64,000 nt of DNA, from positions 21,001 through 85,000 of the forward strand of contig JAFEMH010002504.1 of assembly GCA_022495995.1 (NCBI GenBank), given 5' to 3'. This document shows positions 32,973 through 45,108 of this stretch, in pieces (the first letter of the stretch is position 1; every line of letters begins with the position of its first letter). The stretch is from Adenophora triphylla var. japonica (Eukaryota; Streptophyta; Magnoliopsida; Asterales; Campanulaceae). The translations under genes and the position numbers were made by a program. Below the pieces are notes generated by a model. That model was given only the letters and a program-made list of their open reading frames with translations, did not search any database and was not told the origin of the DNA.

Positions 32973-34140
32973 CTTTCATTAGTATATTAGTTAAGGTTTA
33001 GAAATTTTTGAAAAGTCTTTTATAAATCCCCGGTAAAAACTGGCATGTCCAAAGAAACTCCTCACACCCTTCTCATTGGTGGGCGAGGTAATTATTCAAT
33101 AACTTCTACCTTGGCCCTATCTATTTCAATCCCCTTTTCGGACACCATGTGTCCAAAAACAATTCCCTATTTGACCATAAGATGACATTTCTCCCAATTA
33201 AGCACAAGGTTGACCTCTTCAACGTTGCAAGACTTTGGACAAATTTTGCAAACATTCATCAAAGGAACAACCATAAACTGGAAAGTCTTCCATAAAAAAT
33301 TCCAAGATATTTTCAATAAAATCTGAAAATATGTCCATCATATATCTTTGAAAAGTGGGGAGAGCATTACATAATCCAACTGAAATTCTTCTATAAGCAA
33401 ATGTGCCATATGGATATTTTTTTCTTGGTCACTCGGATGTATAGGTATTTGGAAAAATCGGGAGTAACCATCCAAGTAACAAAAATATGAATGCTTTGCC
33501 AACCTTTCAAGCATTTGGTCTATAAAGGGAAGGGGAAATGAACATTTCGAGTGGCCTTATTCAATTTTATATAGTCAATACACATTTGCCAACCCATGAC
33601 AGTTCTAGTTGGGATTAATTCATCCTTATCAGTCAGAATGACCATCATGCCTCCCTTCATAGGGACTAATTTAACCGGGCTAACCCATTTACTATCCGAA
33701 ATTGGATAGATAATTCCCACATCAAGCAGTTTAAAGACTTTCTTTATTACAACCTCTTTCATGTTAGGATTAAGCCTTCTTTGATGCTCAATTGAAGGCT
33801 TATCATCTTCTTCAAGATAAATCCTAGGCATGGAAATCCTACGGTGAATTTCCTTTAAATTATCAATGGTATATCCGATGGCTTTTTGATGCAATCTAAG
33901 TTCTCTCAATAAATGTTCAGTTTTGAGAAAAGTTAGATTGGCATTAATAATCACCGGATAAGTAGAATTAGGGCCAATAAATTCATACCTGAGATTCGGA
34001 GGGAGAGGCTTTAATTCAACTTGAGGTGCCTTACTTACCTCATTGTTGGATGGCTCAGCTTTAGCTTCCAACTCTTCAAACATGGTGTTTCTATTCTTTG
34101 CTACAGGGTTAGCATTAAGATACATCATCATTATTATCAT
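32973..34140 (-). pseudogene. Athila reverse transcriptase
   Basis: The N-terminal part is open at 33520-34140 and includes IYPISDSKWVSPVKLVPMKG and RTVMGWQMCIDY, close to Athila consensus. After the stop at 33520 the core continues in several frames to about 32973, so the active-site motif is not readable in one piece. Confidence 0.82.
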
Positions 34141-34199
34141 GCAAATACCTCAAACCTAGAAGACATTTTCAAGCGGGTCTCTAGGTTGTGGTTTTTCAA

Positions 34200-34530
34200 A
34201 TTCCTTCCTTATAGATTCTAGCATGTTAACACCAAAGCAAGGGTTCTCAAGATTAGGACTCTTCATTAATTTTGATAAATTAAATTCAAATTTCTCATCA
34301 CCGACATTTAGAATAGGTTACCATTTTTTACATCAATAATTTCCATAGTGGTGGTAAAGAATGGCCTCCCTAGAATGATGGGAATGTGATGATCTTCTTC
34401 CATCTCAAGAACTACAAAGTCGACAGGGATAATTAATTTCCCTATTTGACAAGGAACATACTCCATAATACCCACAGGGTATTTAATGGAGTGATATGCT
34501 ATTTGAAGAGAAATAGTGGTGGGTTTAATC
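34200..34530 (-). pseudogene. Athila protease region
   Basis: Degenerate minus-strand sequence with IPVDFVVLEMEED and HIPIILGRPFF readable in line, as in Athila polyproteins. The catalytic loop is not found. The stretch 34531-34897 between it and gag is too decayed to assign. Confidence 0.65.
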
Positions 34531-34897
34531 TTTTATTTTGTATTTTTATTTTGCACAATGAAGTCCATTAAAATATCTAACTTTGATTTAGGGGGAGGGG
34601 AAGTATTAAGATTGCTATTGAAATTATTTTATGAAAATCCTGGTGGTTGTGTAGAAGGTTCTGGGTTTAAAGCATTGTTACTCCTACAAGAAAAATTTTG
34701 ATGATTTTTCCATTCTGGATTGTATATGTTTGAATACATACAACACTTTCACCCATAATAGTTAACATAATTGGCTTGCTCATTAGAAGTAGTGTCAATC
34801 AAGTCATAACTTTCAAAACCATGTGAGTTTGACCCACATAGTTCACAAACAACATTAACGTTGGCTACAGGATTCACATTCAAGTTTTCAAATTTCT

Positions 34898-35644
34898 TTA
34901 AAAGCATATCAACATTAGAGGATAAGATAGTAACGATATCAACTTGTACTTACCTGGAGTCCCCTGCGGTTGTTCACTCTTATATGACCATTGATAATGG
35001 TTTAAGGCGAAGCACTCGATCAAATCATATGCCTCATATACCCCCTTGTTCAATAGTGCTCCTCCAGTGGCAACATCAATGGTCTCTCTAGTTTTGAATG
35101 TGAGACCAATGTAGAATGTGTGCACTATCAACCATTTCTCAAGTCCATGGTGAGGACACATCCTTAGGAGTTCTTTGTATCTCTCCCAAGCTTCATATAG
35201 TGATTCGTCTCCTTTTTTACTAAAGTTGGTGATTTTAGTCCGGATTTGAGCTATCTTGATTGGCGGGAAGAAACACCCAAGGAAAGCTTCTTGCACTTGG
35301 TCCCATGTTATCAAGGAATTTTGGGGGACCAAATTCAACCATTGTTTTGCCTTATCCTTCAAAGAGAAAGTAAATAGGTGCATCCTTATAGCCTCTGGTG
35401 TGATACCGACAATTCGGGTAGTGTCACAATACTCCAAAAAGGTGTGCACATGAAGGTGAGGATCGTCAAATGCCGTTCCGCTGAATTGGTTATTCATAAC
35501 CATATGTAGTAGTTGTGTCTTAATCTCAAAGTTGGCCGCATCGGTATTCGGCACAACAATCGGTGATCTAGCACCCGAGGTACTTGGATTGACAATGTCC
35601 CGTAGGGTTCTAGGTGGTGGTGTCGCGGGTTCTCCTTTCGCCAT
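34898..35644 (-). pseudogene. Athila gag
   Basis: The best-preserved Athila gene here: 248 codons open from ATG 35644. It shows the family signature RTLRDIVNPSTSGARSPIV, then LFTFSLKDKAKQWLNLVPQN, ESLYEAWERYKELLRMCPHH and NKGVYEAYDLIE. This is the capsid portion; the C-terminal half with the zinc motif is lost to stops below 34900. It lies about 230 bases behind the degraded PBS. Confidence 0.87.
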
Positions 35645-35872
35645 TTGTTGTTATAGTACTTCCTTTAGTTTTATTAGCCTTTCGTGAAAAGTTATTTTAG
35701 GTTCCGTATCAAATTCTTCAAGGGATATCCGGGTTATTTTCATATACGCCTAGAATACCTAATGAAGTATTAAGACAAAAATCCTCGAAAGGGATGTTTA
35801 ATAAGAATAAAATTAATAAACAAGAAAAAAATGTAAATGATTAAAAGCAATTACAAAATAGTAAATCATTTT

Positions 35873-35890
35873 CCCCGGCAAAAACCCCAA
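35873..35890 (-). other. Athila primer binding site, degraded
   Basis: Plus-strand TCCCCGGCAAAAACCCCA matches the tRNA-Asp 3' end used by Athila at about 14 of 18 positions. It lies five bases inside the LTR end at 35896. Confidence 0.55.
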
Positions 35891-35895
35891 AAATA

Positions 35896-37344
35896 TGTCA
35901 AGCCAAAACATAACGGCTTATTTTAATACCTAAAGTGCACAATGTTATGTAGTATAGAAATTCAAAATGCAGGTCGATTTCACGAGAACAATGTCACTAT
36001 GAATTAATACTTGCTTTTAAATATAAACTATGAATAAAAATGGATTTGGGGAGAAAATACTTTTGTTGATTATCTATAAATGAATGCAAACCACTCTTCT
36101 TAAATTGAACTCTTTATAAATGAAGGAAATTCTCAGAATTGGGATACAAACAACATGTATCCATTAACAATTAATCATGCTTTATATAAAAGATTTCATC
36201 AAAAATCAAGGATGATACGCTGGTCGTGCTATCTTCTAACGTTCAAGGCTTAGCACACGTATTTTAAGACTAACACGGCCTTTCTCTCGATGGTTCAGTA
36301 CATTAATCAAAATCCATTAAGTCTGTGTTAAATCCACGTATTTTCCAATTACGGATCATCCCTAGGCAATATTCTACTCTCGTGATTAATATTGCCTAGT
36401 TTAATTCATATGGTTCCGTTAATCAAGATTCACAGCTAAGTCCATCTCTTGATTAAAAAACATTAAATAAGGACGTCTCCAAAATATATGCATTAAGAGT
36501 GATATGAAGAAAATTGATTTAGAATGAAGAAGAAGAAAGAAGCATGATTAAATATGAAGAACACATGATGTTGAGTTTTCAACCCCAAGAACTAGGGGGA
36601 TTACTCACAAGCCATTACAATAATGAAAGATGAATAAAACATGAAATGATAGAGAAGAAAAGAAATACTTATTTGGATAATAAAGATAGAGACAATGGCT
36701 GAAATTAAACCTCAAGAACTTTATTTCTTCAAACTTATAATTTTGCTCATTAACACTTGATAAATCTCTCAAAATCTGTAAATATTTGATGTTATGGAAT
36801 AAAAATGATGCTAAAGTATGTTTACAATAGTTTCTGGATGCCTAAATCTGCTCAATATAGGTCATTATATAGGCCTTAGAGCCTAAGGTCGCATCACTTC
36901 CCAAAAGGTTCTTCAAAAGATGTCTGCAGAGAGATGTAAAAGCTTTGGCATGGGCGCGCCAGAGTACAAAGCACGGTCATGCATGCCAATTTTGGTACTG
37001 ACATTACCAGATGAAAAATGGCAAGACCAATGCACCCCAGGCTGGCACTGGAGTATATACATACACGGCCGTGCAAGCTTCTGTACTGCTCTGGTTCTTC
37101 CATTTTTTTTTTACAAAAGTGTCCCCCTTGCTCCCATTCATTTGTTCCACCTTGTAAGTTATGTCCCAAGCTTCTCTTCACACCAAAAATGCCTTAAAAT
37201 CCTATTTTAATCATAAAACTACCAACCAGGCATAACATCCGCGTAATGTTATAAAACAAGCTAAATTAAACTAAATGTAATTATAACTTAAACTAAATGA
37301 TGTAAATATTAGACTATAAATGACTATAAAATAGTCATTTATCA
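35896..37344 (-). mobile_element. Athila 5' LTR
   Basis: 1449 bases; the minus strand starts TGATAAATGACTATTTTATA, a typical Athila start, and ends GGCTTGACA. A TATA-like CTATATAATG lies at 36864-36873. Palindromic GCACGG...GC words stand 100-210 bases upstream of it (36971-36982, 37063-37074). The right end meets C0 LTR at agaag (37345). The second LTR is absent. Confidence 0.8.
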
Positions 37345-37899
37345 AGAAGATGGATAATCACAAAATAAACACGTACACGAACATAGTATTTACATGGTTC
37401 ACCAACTTGGCTGCGTTCACAGATAGAGGGAGAACAATATTATTAATATGGAGAATCACCAATTACAAACTCTCTAATTATGTGCACGAATTCTTGATCA
37501 CAAGAATTCACAACTGTGTAACCCTAATATTGAGAAATAGATGAGAACAAATTGAACTAGTATAGACAAGCTAGAAAATCTATGGAGCCCATGTAAAGCA
37601 TTGGCTTGGATCCTTAAATTATTGATTACCTATCACACTAGAATGAAAAAAAAACTCTAGGAGAAGGGAGTATTTATACTACCTAAACCCTATGCCAAAA
37701 GGATTCCAAAAATTTGAGGGAAAAGCCAAATCCAATTAAGGAGACAAGCTTTCCTATTATTGTTTTTCCTTCTTGTTTTCCAAAAACAACTTCAATCTCT
37801 TTCTCCTTTTCCGTCTTGGATTTAAATCAACCTTGGACTTGTTCTTCGACTCCCTTTTCGTATCGAACTCCATCAATTCAAAGACACCTAATTCTAACA
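37345..37899 (-). repeat. C0 5' LTR (inner 18 bases lost)
   Basis: Copy of 29916-30470. The inner end is replaced by the Athila LTR, and the outer end is followed by the duplication aaatt. Confidence 0.82.
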
Positions 37900-37904
37900 A
37901 AATT

Positions 37905-38127
37905 AGAGATCAAAGTATTAAGAAATTTATATTACCAATGATTTCAAACATGTAAATGGGGATGAGTCCTCTTATTTTTTTTCAATGAGTATAAAATTAA
38001 ATGTCCTCTTGTTTGGTTTTGAGTATTAACATTATTTGAGATTTTGACTTTCTGTCATTTAAAATATTTGATCAATAGATTAGGATAAAATCTCTTTAGC
38101 TATTTGTTAGGATCTCGCTAACTGTAC
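37905..38127. other. Short AT-rich spacer
   Basis: About 220 bases between C0 and C1. Nothing recognisable. Confidence 0.6.
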
Positions 38128-39070
38128 TGTTAGTGCAGACAGTGGTGTTACCACTCATGGTGTTACTCTCAGTGTTACCAGACGAGATTTGGTAAAATAG
38201 ATGTACATTTTATTGCACAAAATAATTACTAAACATTATTATATTAATATTGTATTGCACGATATTTTTTTTAGGTCCAAAATTCATCTGAGACTATGGT
38301 TAAAATGCAGCTTAAAACATGGAAGAATTAAAGAGGAAGAAGTTACGCATAACTAATGAGTTATGCACAACTCGTGTAGAAGATGGAAAAATGGAGAATA
38401 ATTGGTCTTCACTATAATGAGGATACAAGGGATAGAAGCAAGAAGTGTACAAGGGATAGAAGCAGCTGGTAAAGGTATGGAGAAGTGGTTCCTACAATTA
38501 TGGAAACATTATCTTCTTGGAGCCCAAGAGTAGGGAACCAACAACCCAACAACATGTCTGGCTATTTTCTGAGTTGAGATCAAGTATTTGTCACCTATAT
38601 AAATGCAAGTGTGAATACAAGGATGATACACTTCACAATCAATTCTTGCAAGAGAAAGCTTCACACGAGTTTTACTTTGTCAAGCATATTCATCTCATCT
38701 CTTTCATTCATAGTATTTTCCCCACACTTACGAATGTCTTACTTGAATGTGTTTATGATAGAAAAGAGTGAGTAGGTCCCCATGAGTATCTCATTTCATT
38801 CCATATATCGTTCATGTATTATTTCTAGGGAACTTTCGGTCTTTGTATGTATAACTCATTTTAATAGAGGTCTTTGCCTTTAGGCACCCTCAAGTTATAT
38901 ATTTTTATATATAACTTGAAAAAATATATATTTTGTGTTATTATTTTCTGCTGCAAACTCTTTTTATGTTTTGGCTTTGTGAATCTGTCATCAAAGTGTT
39001 ATCGTTGGTACTATTAACACTTTTGATAACACTTAAGTTTTTCATTTAAAACATGCCACTGAAAATTTCA
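38128..39070 (+). repeat. C1 5' LTR
   Basis: Starts TGTTAGTGCAGACAGTGG and ends GAAAATTTCA, homologous to the C2 LTR ends. It includes a TATA-like CTATATAAAT at 38595-38604, and a 14+14 base imperfect hairpin at 38341-38372 in the place of the C2 hairpin. GTGTTACC words cluster at its start. Confidence 0.75.
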
Positions 39071-39120
39071 ATTGGCATTAGAGACGGCACATGATACAAT
39101 AAGTGTTCGGTCCAGTTGTC

Positions 39121-40620
39121 ATGGCTTACGATCCTGCTAATCCTAATCAAAGTAGACTTCCTATTCTTGATGGATCGAATTATGCTTATTAGAAGATCCG
39201 GCTTCGTTCGCACATCAAATCAATAAATGTTCGGGCTTAATAATCTGTAGTAACGGGCTACTCTTCCATTATTACCTCTGGATGAAGAAGGTGACTTTCA
39301 AGTCAAACCTTAAACTGAATGGACTAATAAAAATATTAATCAATCTCGTTCCAATGAAAAGGCTCTTAATGTTATTTATGCTTGGCTTGATATGCACATG
39401 TTTAAACTTGTTTAAAACAGTCCCACTGCAAAAGATCCTTGGGACATTTTGCAAAAAATTTGTGAAGGTGATGTGAGTGTGCATGAAACTAAGCTTAGAA
39501 GGCTCACAAGTAAGTTTGAGAGATTAAGGATGAGTAAAGATGAAGACATATCTTCATATTTTGAAAAATTGATAGATATTCCTAATGAGTGTCATGTCTT
39601 AGTTAAACCTTTTACCAACAAACAACTTATTTAAAAGCAATTCGTGCTCTTGCTAAGCATTTTAACATTAATGTTTCATCAATGGAAGAGGCTCACAATT
39701 TTTCAACTTTTAATTCCTTGATGAACATTTTGAAAACTTTTCCTTGTCGAACAAAGTGAAGCTTCTAAACGCAAGAACATTGCTCTCGAAATTCAATCCT
39801 TGGATTTGTCTAAGGGTGACAAAAATGATGTTTTTAAGAACTTAGATGAAAATGCTAGTGTAGATTTAATTTCCAGGAATAATAATGTAATGGTTAAAAA
39901 GTTTAACCAAAAAAACATTCAGGTTAAAGCAAAGGAGCAGAAAACCAAAGTGCATAACTCAAAGTCAAAGAGGACTTTTCCATCAAATCAGAAAACAAAC
40001 CCAATTATAAGAGCATCCTCATAACCTTCTTAATCTGATCCCAAATACATTGAATTAGTTCAATGTCATGCTTGTTCGAGATGGTGTCATTACGCAAACG
40101 AATGTTCCAATACTCTGAGAAAGAAGGGAAATAATATGTGGGTCCTCTTAGTGATAATGAGAGGATGAAGAACTAGAAAAAACTGAAGAACCTCAACAGA
40201 CTGTCAATTTGGCCACTGTTTGTTAGTCAGATTCTGACAGTGTTACCTATAGTGTTACCGAAAGTAGAATAAAACCAAAGATAATACCCATTAGGTATAA
40301 CGTTCTTGGTACTTATAACTCATTTTGTTTTAATAGTTCTACTGATCTTGATATAGGGAGTTCATAAGAGGAGGAGTTGAGTAAAGATGAGCTCATTAAT
40401 GGATCGAAAGACCTTTATGAGGCACTACTTGTGGAATAGAAGAAGGAGAACAAGATGGTAAAGGTCTTGACCAAGGAGAATAATGAACTCAAAGGATATT
40501 TGACTAGGCTGGCAGTACAAGAAACAAATAAGGATGCGGAGGTTGATAAGGTCAAGTAAAAATTGAAGCTAACCGAGACCACCTTCAAAAAGCTCAACAC
40601 ACGATCTTCTAAATGGATGA
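39121..40620 (+). pseudogene. C1 gag
   Basis: Begins at ATG 39121 with MAYDPANPNQSRLPILDGSN and hits a TAG in place of the expected Trp soon after. Capsid helices (HETKLRRLTSKFERLRMSK, SSYFEKLIDIPNEC) are in 39449-39634. A degraded zinc knuckle is near 40060-40110. The coiled-coil part (KKENKMVKVLTKENNELKG) is near 40430-40560. Many stops and frameshifts. Protein and order match C2 gag. Confidence 0.8.
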
Positions 40621-40739
40621 GATACTCAACTTGAGTAAGCCTCTCAAATCAGGTATTAGGCTAAGGAGTCTTTAGATAAAATCACTTGTACTTTGTCTAA
40701 TAAAGAAGATAAAACTTGTTTAGTGAAAGAGCACACGAA

Positions 40740-41659
40740 ACCTCTCCAAGATGTCCCTCCTCGTCATAAGGCTCCTGGATATGGAAACACATAAAACAAT
40801 AAGGATTTGAGAAATCATCTGAACCATCAGAGGGACCAGGAGGTTAATTCTGTTGACTTGAGAGCAAGGCTTAGTCAGGCAAGGTAAAAATCCCCTTCTC
40901 GTCATACCCCCTCTCCTCGGCATAGGAGCCCTCCTCGGCCTAGGATCCCTCCTCGTCACAGGTCTCCTCCCCATCTAGAAATGGCACCTAGAAGGGACAG
41001 AGCACCATCTAGATATGGGGACAATCACCAGGAACATGAGGAACACAGTAGAGTGAATGGGCACAAAAAGAAAGAAAGAAAGGACCCATCGTAGTTCTTA
41101 TTTTAGCTCGGGGATTGATGTAAGAGATATTTTCCTCTTGAAAAAGAGACTAGATGAAATGGAAATGGGGAGGAAGGAGGTGGACGATGATGATACCAGT
41201 GCCACACGTCCTTTCTCCCAACGGATTAATAATCTACCTTCTAATCATGCTTTTAAAATCTCATGTTTTGAAAAATATGCGGGAACCACAGACGCATGGG
41301 ACCATTTGCAAAGTTTTGAATCCACCGTGGCCCTCCTCACCAAGGCAGATGATATTCTCTGCAAGGCTTTTGCGAGTGCCTTCTCCGGAATAGCTTTGTC
41401 CTGGTTCTGTGAGCAAAAGAAGGGAAGCATCGATAGCTGGAAAATCATAAGGAGGAGGTTCCTGGACCATATTGCTACAGCGGGAAAGAGAAAGAAAAGA
41501 TTGACAAACCTTGCTAACATTGAGCAAGGGAAGAATGAAACAACTCTGAGTTATTACAATCTATTCAGAGCCATGGCTGACCAGGTAGAGGAAAGCCTAA
41601 CTGATCGGGAGGTGATTGGACTTCAAGTAAAAAAAATGGATGTGGTCAATGATTTCTGA
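40740..41659 (+). pseudogene. Tat-type gypsy gag fragment
   Basis: From about 40860 the sequence codes for a Ser/Pro/Arg-rich stretch (RHRSPPRPRIPPRHRSPP). From 41057 it reads as a clean 200-codon capsid part: PFSQRINNLPSNHAFKISCF, GTTDAWDHLQSFES, LSWFCEQKKGSIDSWK and ANIEQGKNETTLSYY. These are features of Tat gag proteins, different from the E2 gag type. The frame ends at 41659 without the zinc motif. No LTR or pol is attached. Confidence 0.75.
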
Positions 41660-42330
41660 CCAACCATTGAATAGCACAATGTGGGGGGAATCTACACTAA
41701 GGTGGTCTATCCTAAACCGACTAGGTGATGCACGTCAGTTACAGGAGATTGGTACATCGTCAATATTTCCCCGATTTCATTCATACTCAACATCATCCAA
41801 GGGCCATCAATTTGTTGGTAAATTCTAAGATTTTGGGTGTGATAGCAATAAAAGTCATTTGGGTTGCTTCTCAATGTTCTGCCCATGGCTCGAATGAGGA
41901 AGGCACAAGAAAGATTCAAGAAAAGCTTCAAGAACACCAACAATGGCGATTTGAACAAATCCACCAAGAACAACACCAAAACCCAGAAATTCAAAAGTAA
42001 AATGCAAGAAATAAGGAAAAAGGGAAGAGTTATACCTGAATTTGAAGATTGTTGTGGATAAATACGTAAGAAATCAAGCTCGAATCCAAGTAAATCAAGC
42101 AAGAACTCAAAAATTTCTTGCTGTATCAAAGCTTATAAGTCTCTCTCAAGGTTGAACAGTGATAAAAGAGTAGAAAGGGAACAGATTTTGGCTTTTATAC
42201 CTAGATCTAAAATGGGTATGGGTCAAAATCCGGGTAAAGCGCCGCCTCCTTCCTCACAGTTAATGTTTCTGGCGAGTTCCAAGATGAATGTCTCGTCAAT
42301 AATGGGGCGTATTCCCCAATGTGTAATAAC
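41660..42330. other. Unassigned region
   Basis: No domain recognised. A minus-strand TATA-like GGTATAAAAGCC near 42190-42203 and a lysine/glutamine-rich plus-strand stretch suggest LTR or UTR debris, but nothing repeats it in the window. Confidence 0.4.
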
Positions 42331-42339
42331 TGGCGGATA

Positions 42340-43212
42340 AAACGATTACGCCTCGTGATTCGTAAAACCCGTTCATATCTGTTTAAGCCGAGTTAGAGCA
42401 CCGCATCCTCCTCGGCATAGCCGACCTAGAAAGTCGAGGGCCACTGAACGGTATAAATCGAGTTACGAACGTGGGTCATCAACCGGGCAAGGCCTAATGG
42501 ATTGGGCCCAAAATAAAATACATATAAGTCTTAAATACGACATAGGGAGTGGGCCTTCCCTACCTATGCTCGTCATGCCTCCTCGTCATCTCCCACTATG
42601 TCGACCTATACATAGCAGAGCGAACAATGACTAAGGCACATAATTCTTGTAGGTCGACCTAGGCACTTACTAATGCCGATGAAGGTACCTCTCATATGCC
42701 GAGCAAGGCATCCGTCAAAACCGACGAAGGCTTCAACAAAAGTCGAGGACACCCTCCTCGGTCATCATCCAGGATAAGGACACGGGCTTCCCTATTCTTG
42801 CTCCCCTCTTCCTCGGCTTCCATATACGCCGACCAAACATCTTATGCCTAGGAGCTTGCCTCCTTGGCACACGGACATAAGGCAATTACCTAATCCTACT
42901 TAAACAAGGATTGTGGGTAGTTATAATCCAACTAGGATTATAACCTCCTCTCACACGTTTTCCTATTCAAAGATGGACTCTACATCCTACACCTATAAAT
43001 ACAAGCCAATATCACATTATTTGGTAACGTATCTTTTAACTCTAAACTCTTGTCAATTGATTTCTCTCTCTAAACACAAATACTTACTCTCACGTCGGAT
43101 AGCATTCGCTAGTGAAACCTCGGCTTAGTTTACGTGTTTGTTCATCTTTTTCAGGCTATTCAAACATCCAGGATACAGTCTACTACTGGATTTGGGCTAA
43201 TCTGAACGTTTT
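42340..43212 (+). mobile_element. LTR-like sequence, probable Tat gypsy
   Basis: Rich in CCTCGGC/GCCGAGG words with inverted pairs (TCGGCATAGCCGA at 42412-42424). A TATA box follows (ACCTATAAATACAAG, about 42989-43003), then a leader-like stretch. It ends near TTTTGGCATCA, which may be a degraded gypsy primer site. Boundaries and family are uncertain; no second copy is present. Confidence 0.45.
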
Positions 43213-43862
43213 TGGCATCATCATCAATCATTTTATAAATTGGATAATGAAATGAGTAAAAAGTTTTACAGGTTAAAGTACAACATGTTGCAACAAAAAG
43301 TTTAGAATTCCCTCCAAAACTATCTTCAACTTCAATAAAAATTTGAAGTTGAAGTTACAACCAGCCTATAAGTACAAACACCATCCATTTCTCTTCACAA
43401 GTTGCACCACTACCAGTAATCAAAATGTCTAGAATATATCAAACACCAGAAGAAAAATGTTTGATCTCTGGCATGGTCATAGCAGCCAAAGGGGAAGAAG
43501 ACGTCAAAATGGTGGTTTGCCCACCGAATCCGACTGCAATATGTTGGGAAACTTCATCTTGGGCACGGCCATGGCGGCCAAAGAGGAAGAAGGCGTGGAT
43601 GGTTCTTCGTAAAAAGAAAAATTGCCCACACTAACAATCCACTTCATTTTAATCACATGGATCTTTGAGCAAACCTCAAAAAATGCCTCATATCCTAGTG
43701 AATATGGTTGTTTGCCAACCAAATCTGAATGCAATATGTCGGGAAGTTTCATCTTCGGCACAACCATGGCGGCCAAAGAGGAAGAAATAGAGGGGAAATA
43801 GTAGATCGTTGTGATAGAAATTCAGTAGCTAAGATCGACAAGTGAAAACACAAATACCTCAT
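43213..43862. other. Unassigned region with a 75-bp duplication
   Basis: A TATA-like CCTATAAGTAC (about 43365) is followed by an ATG at 43425 and a short open frame (69 codons). Two similar 75-bp segments (about 43511-43587 and 43716-43792) share GCAATATGT and CATGGCGGCCAAAGAGGAAG. I do not recognise the protein. It may be a fragment of a host gene or of a transposon leader. Confidence 0.35.
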
Positions 43863-44488
43863 GTGAGTCCTGGTGTGATAGCACCAGCACTAACACTAGT
43901 ACAAAAAGCAGCGGAATAAGAACTTTAAGAAAGTAAAACTCAGATTTAAACACTTATCTACAACAACTTGTTGTAGACAATAAAAATACTCTCTTTATAA
44001 ACTCAATTGAGTGACGGTTACACGAACAATGTTAACAAGAGAAGAATAAAACAAACTAAATAATCAAACAATCTCTCACACTAAACACTCCTTGATTCTT
44101 TGGAACTTCAAAGATTAAAGCACACAAAAACTGTGTCTATGGATGAGCCGTGCGGTCTATATTTATAGGAGAATAAATCCTTGTTTGTAGGGAGTGATTT
44201 GCTTGAGAATGTCCTCCATATTTAGACTTTTACCTTTCTTTGAACTCTTATCAATCAAGTCAATCCTTACTTATCATGAACTATTTTCTTTGTGTGAGAG
44301 ATACCTACAAAATAATCAAATATACACTAAAGATATTCAAAATCTGATTAGTAGGTTAGTTAATAAAATAAAACCTAAATTATAATATTTATAATATTTA
44401 CCTATTTTAACTAATATCAAGAAAGTAACAAATATATATTAAGTCAACCTTTGACTTGTCAAATCGTGTGTGACCTCACACTTTCAAT
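43863..44488 (-). mobile_element. Putative solo or orphan LTR
   Basis: On the minus strand the sequence starts TGAAAGTGTGAGGTCAC right behind a purine run (CAGGGGAAAAT). It has a TATA-like CCTATAAATATAG near 44157-44169 and ends near ACTCACA. No target duplication was found and only one copy is present. Confidence 0.4.
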
Positions 44489-44818
44489 TTTCCCCTGATT
44501 TGTGATTTTCTGGTCAAAATGAATCATAGGCCAAGAATAGTTATCACAAATTAATATCAAATATCAAACTTTCCCTAAACAAGCAAATGTCATGATAATC
44601 CAAAAACACAAACCAATTCACTATTAGATAAAATTCTTCTCACTTGCCAATATATCTTTTTCGCATATCATCAAGTACATTTTTCTAAAAAAAAAATTAA
44701 ATTGTGTTGCTTGTCTAATTAATATCTTGAGCTCCTGACTTTGATTCCTGCTACTTCCTTGTTCTCAACCTCATTTTCTCTTTCGTACCCACTATCTATT
44801 CGCAATATTTTAATGTTA
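44489..44818. other. AT-rich intergenic, nothing recognised
   Basis: A purine-rich tract at its left edge may belong to the lost element of the putative LTR. No ORF. Confidence 0.5.
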
Positions 44819-44820
44819 TA

Positions 44821-45106
44821 CTCCCTCCGTCCCACCGATTTTAAGAAAACTTTTTATTTTGGGCGTCCCACTAATTTTAAGAATTCCCAAAATGGAAAGT
44901 TTATATTACTTTTATATTAAATGGGACCCACTTGTCATACTCACAACAATAATTCCATCACTATTCCCTCCACTCATTCTCTCTCCTATTTAATTTTTCA
45001 CACTAACAACACTTCTTCCACTCATTCTCTCTCCTAATACTATAATAATATTCCTTAATTCCCAACACCAAATGAAAAATTCCTAAGATGGCTGAGACGG
45101 AGGGAG
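44821..45106. mobile_element. Stowaway MITE
   Basis: 286 bp with terminal inverted repeats CTCCCTCCGTCCC and (imperfect) GAGACGGAGGGAG, flanked by TA on both sides. It contains the internal GGGCGTCCCA and CACTCATTCTCTCTCCTA words usual for this family. Non-coding, moved by mariner-type transposase. Confidence 0.92.
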
Positions 45107-45108
45107 TA

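Larger units (their letters stand above)
29898..37899 (-). mobile_element. C0: Ty1/copia element, invaded by Athila
   Basis: Flanked by the duplication aaatt at 29893-29897 and 37900-37904. LTR termini are TGTT and AACA. The left LTR is complete. The right LTR has lost its innermost 18 bases to the Athila insertion. Only gag zinc knuckle, protease and pre-integrase parts of the internal region remain (about 30860-31712); integrase, RT and RNase H are gone. Confidence 0.82.
38128..40735 (+). mobile_element. C1: truncated Sirevirus-like copia element
   Basis: A relative of C2: the LTR, primer region and gag correspond in order and sequence, but diverged. Only the 5' LTR and gag with its coiled-coil part remain. 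It ends near 40735 where Tat gag sequence begins. No protease, integrase, RT or second LTR. Confidence 0.8.

Noticed and set aside
41057..41659. Gag of C1
   Set aside because: The capsid motifs are of Tat gypsy type and differ from the copia gag found earlier in C1.
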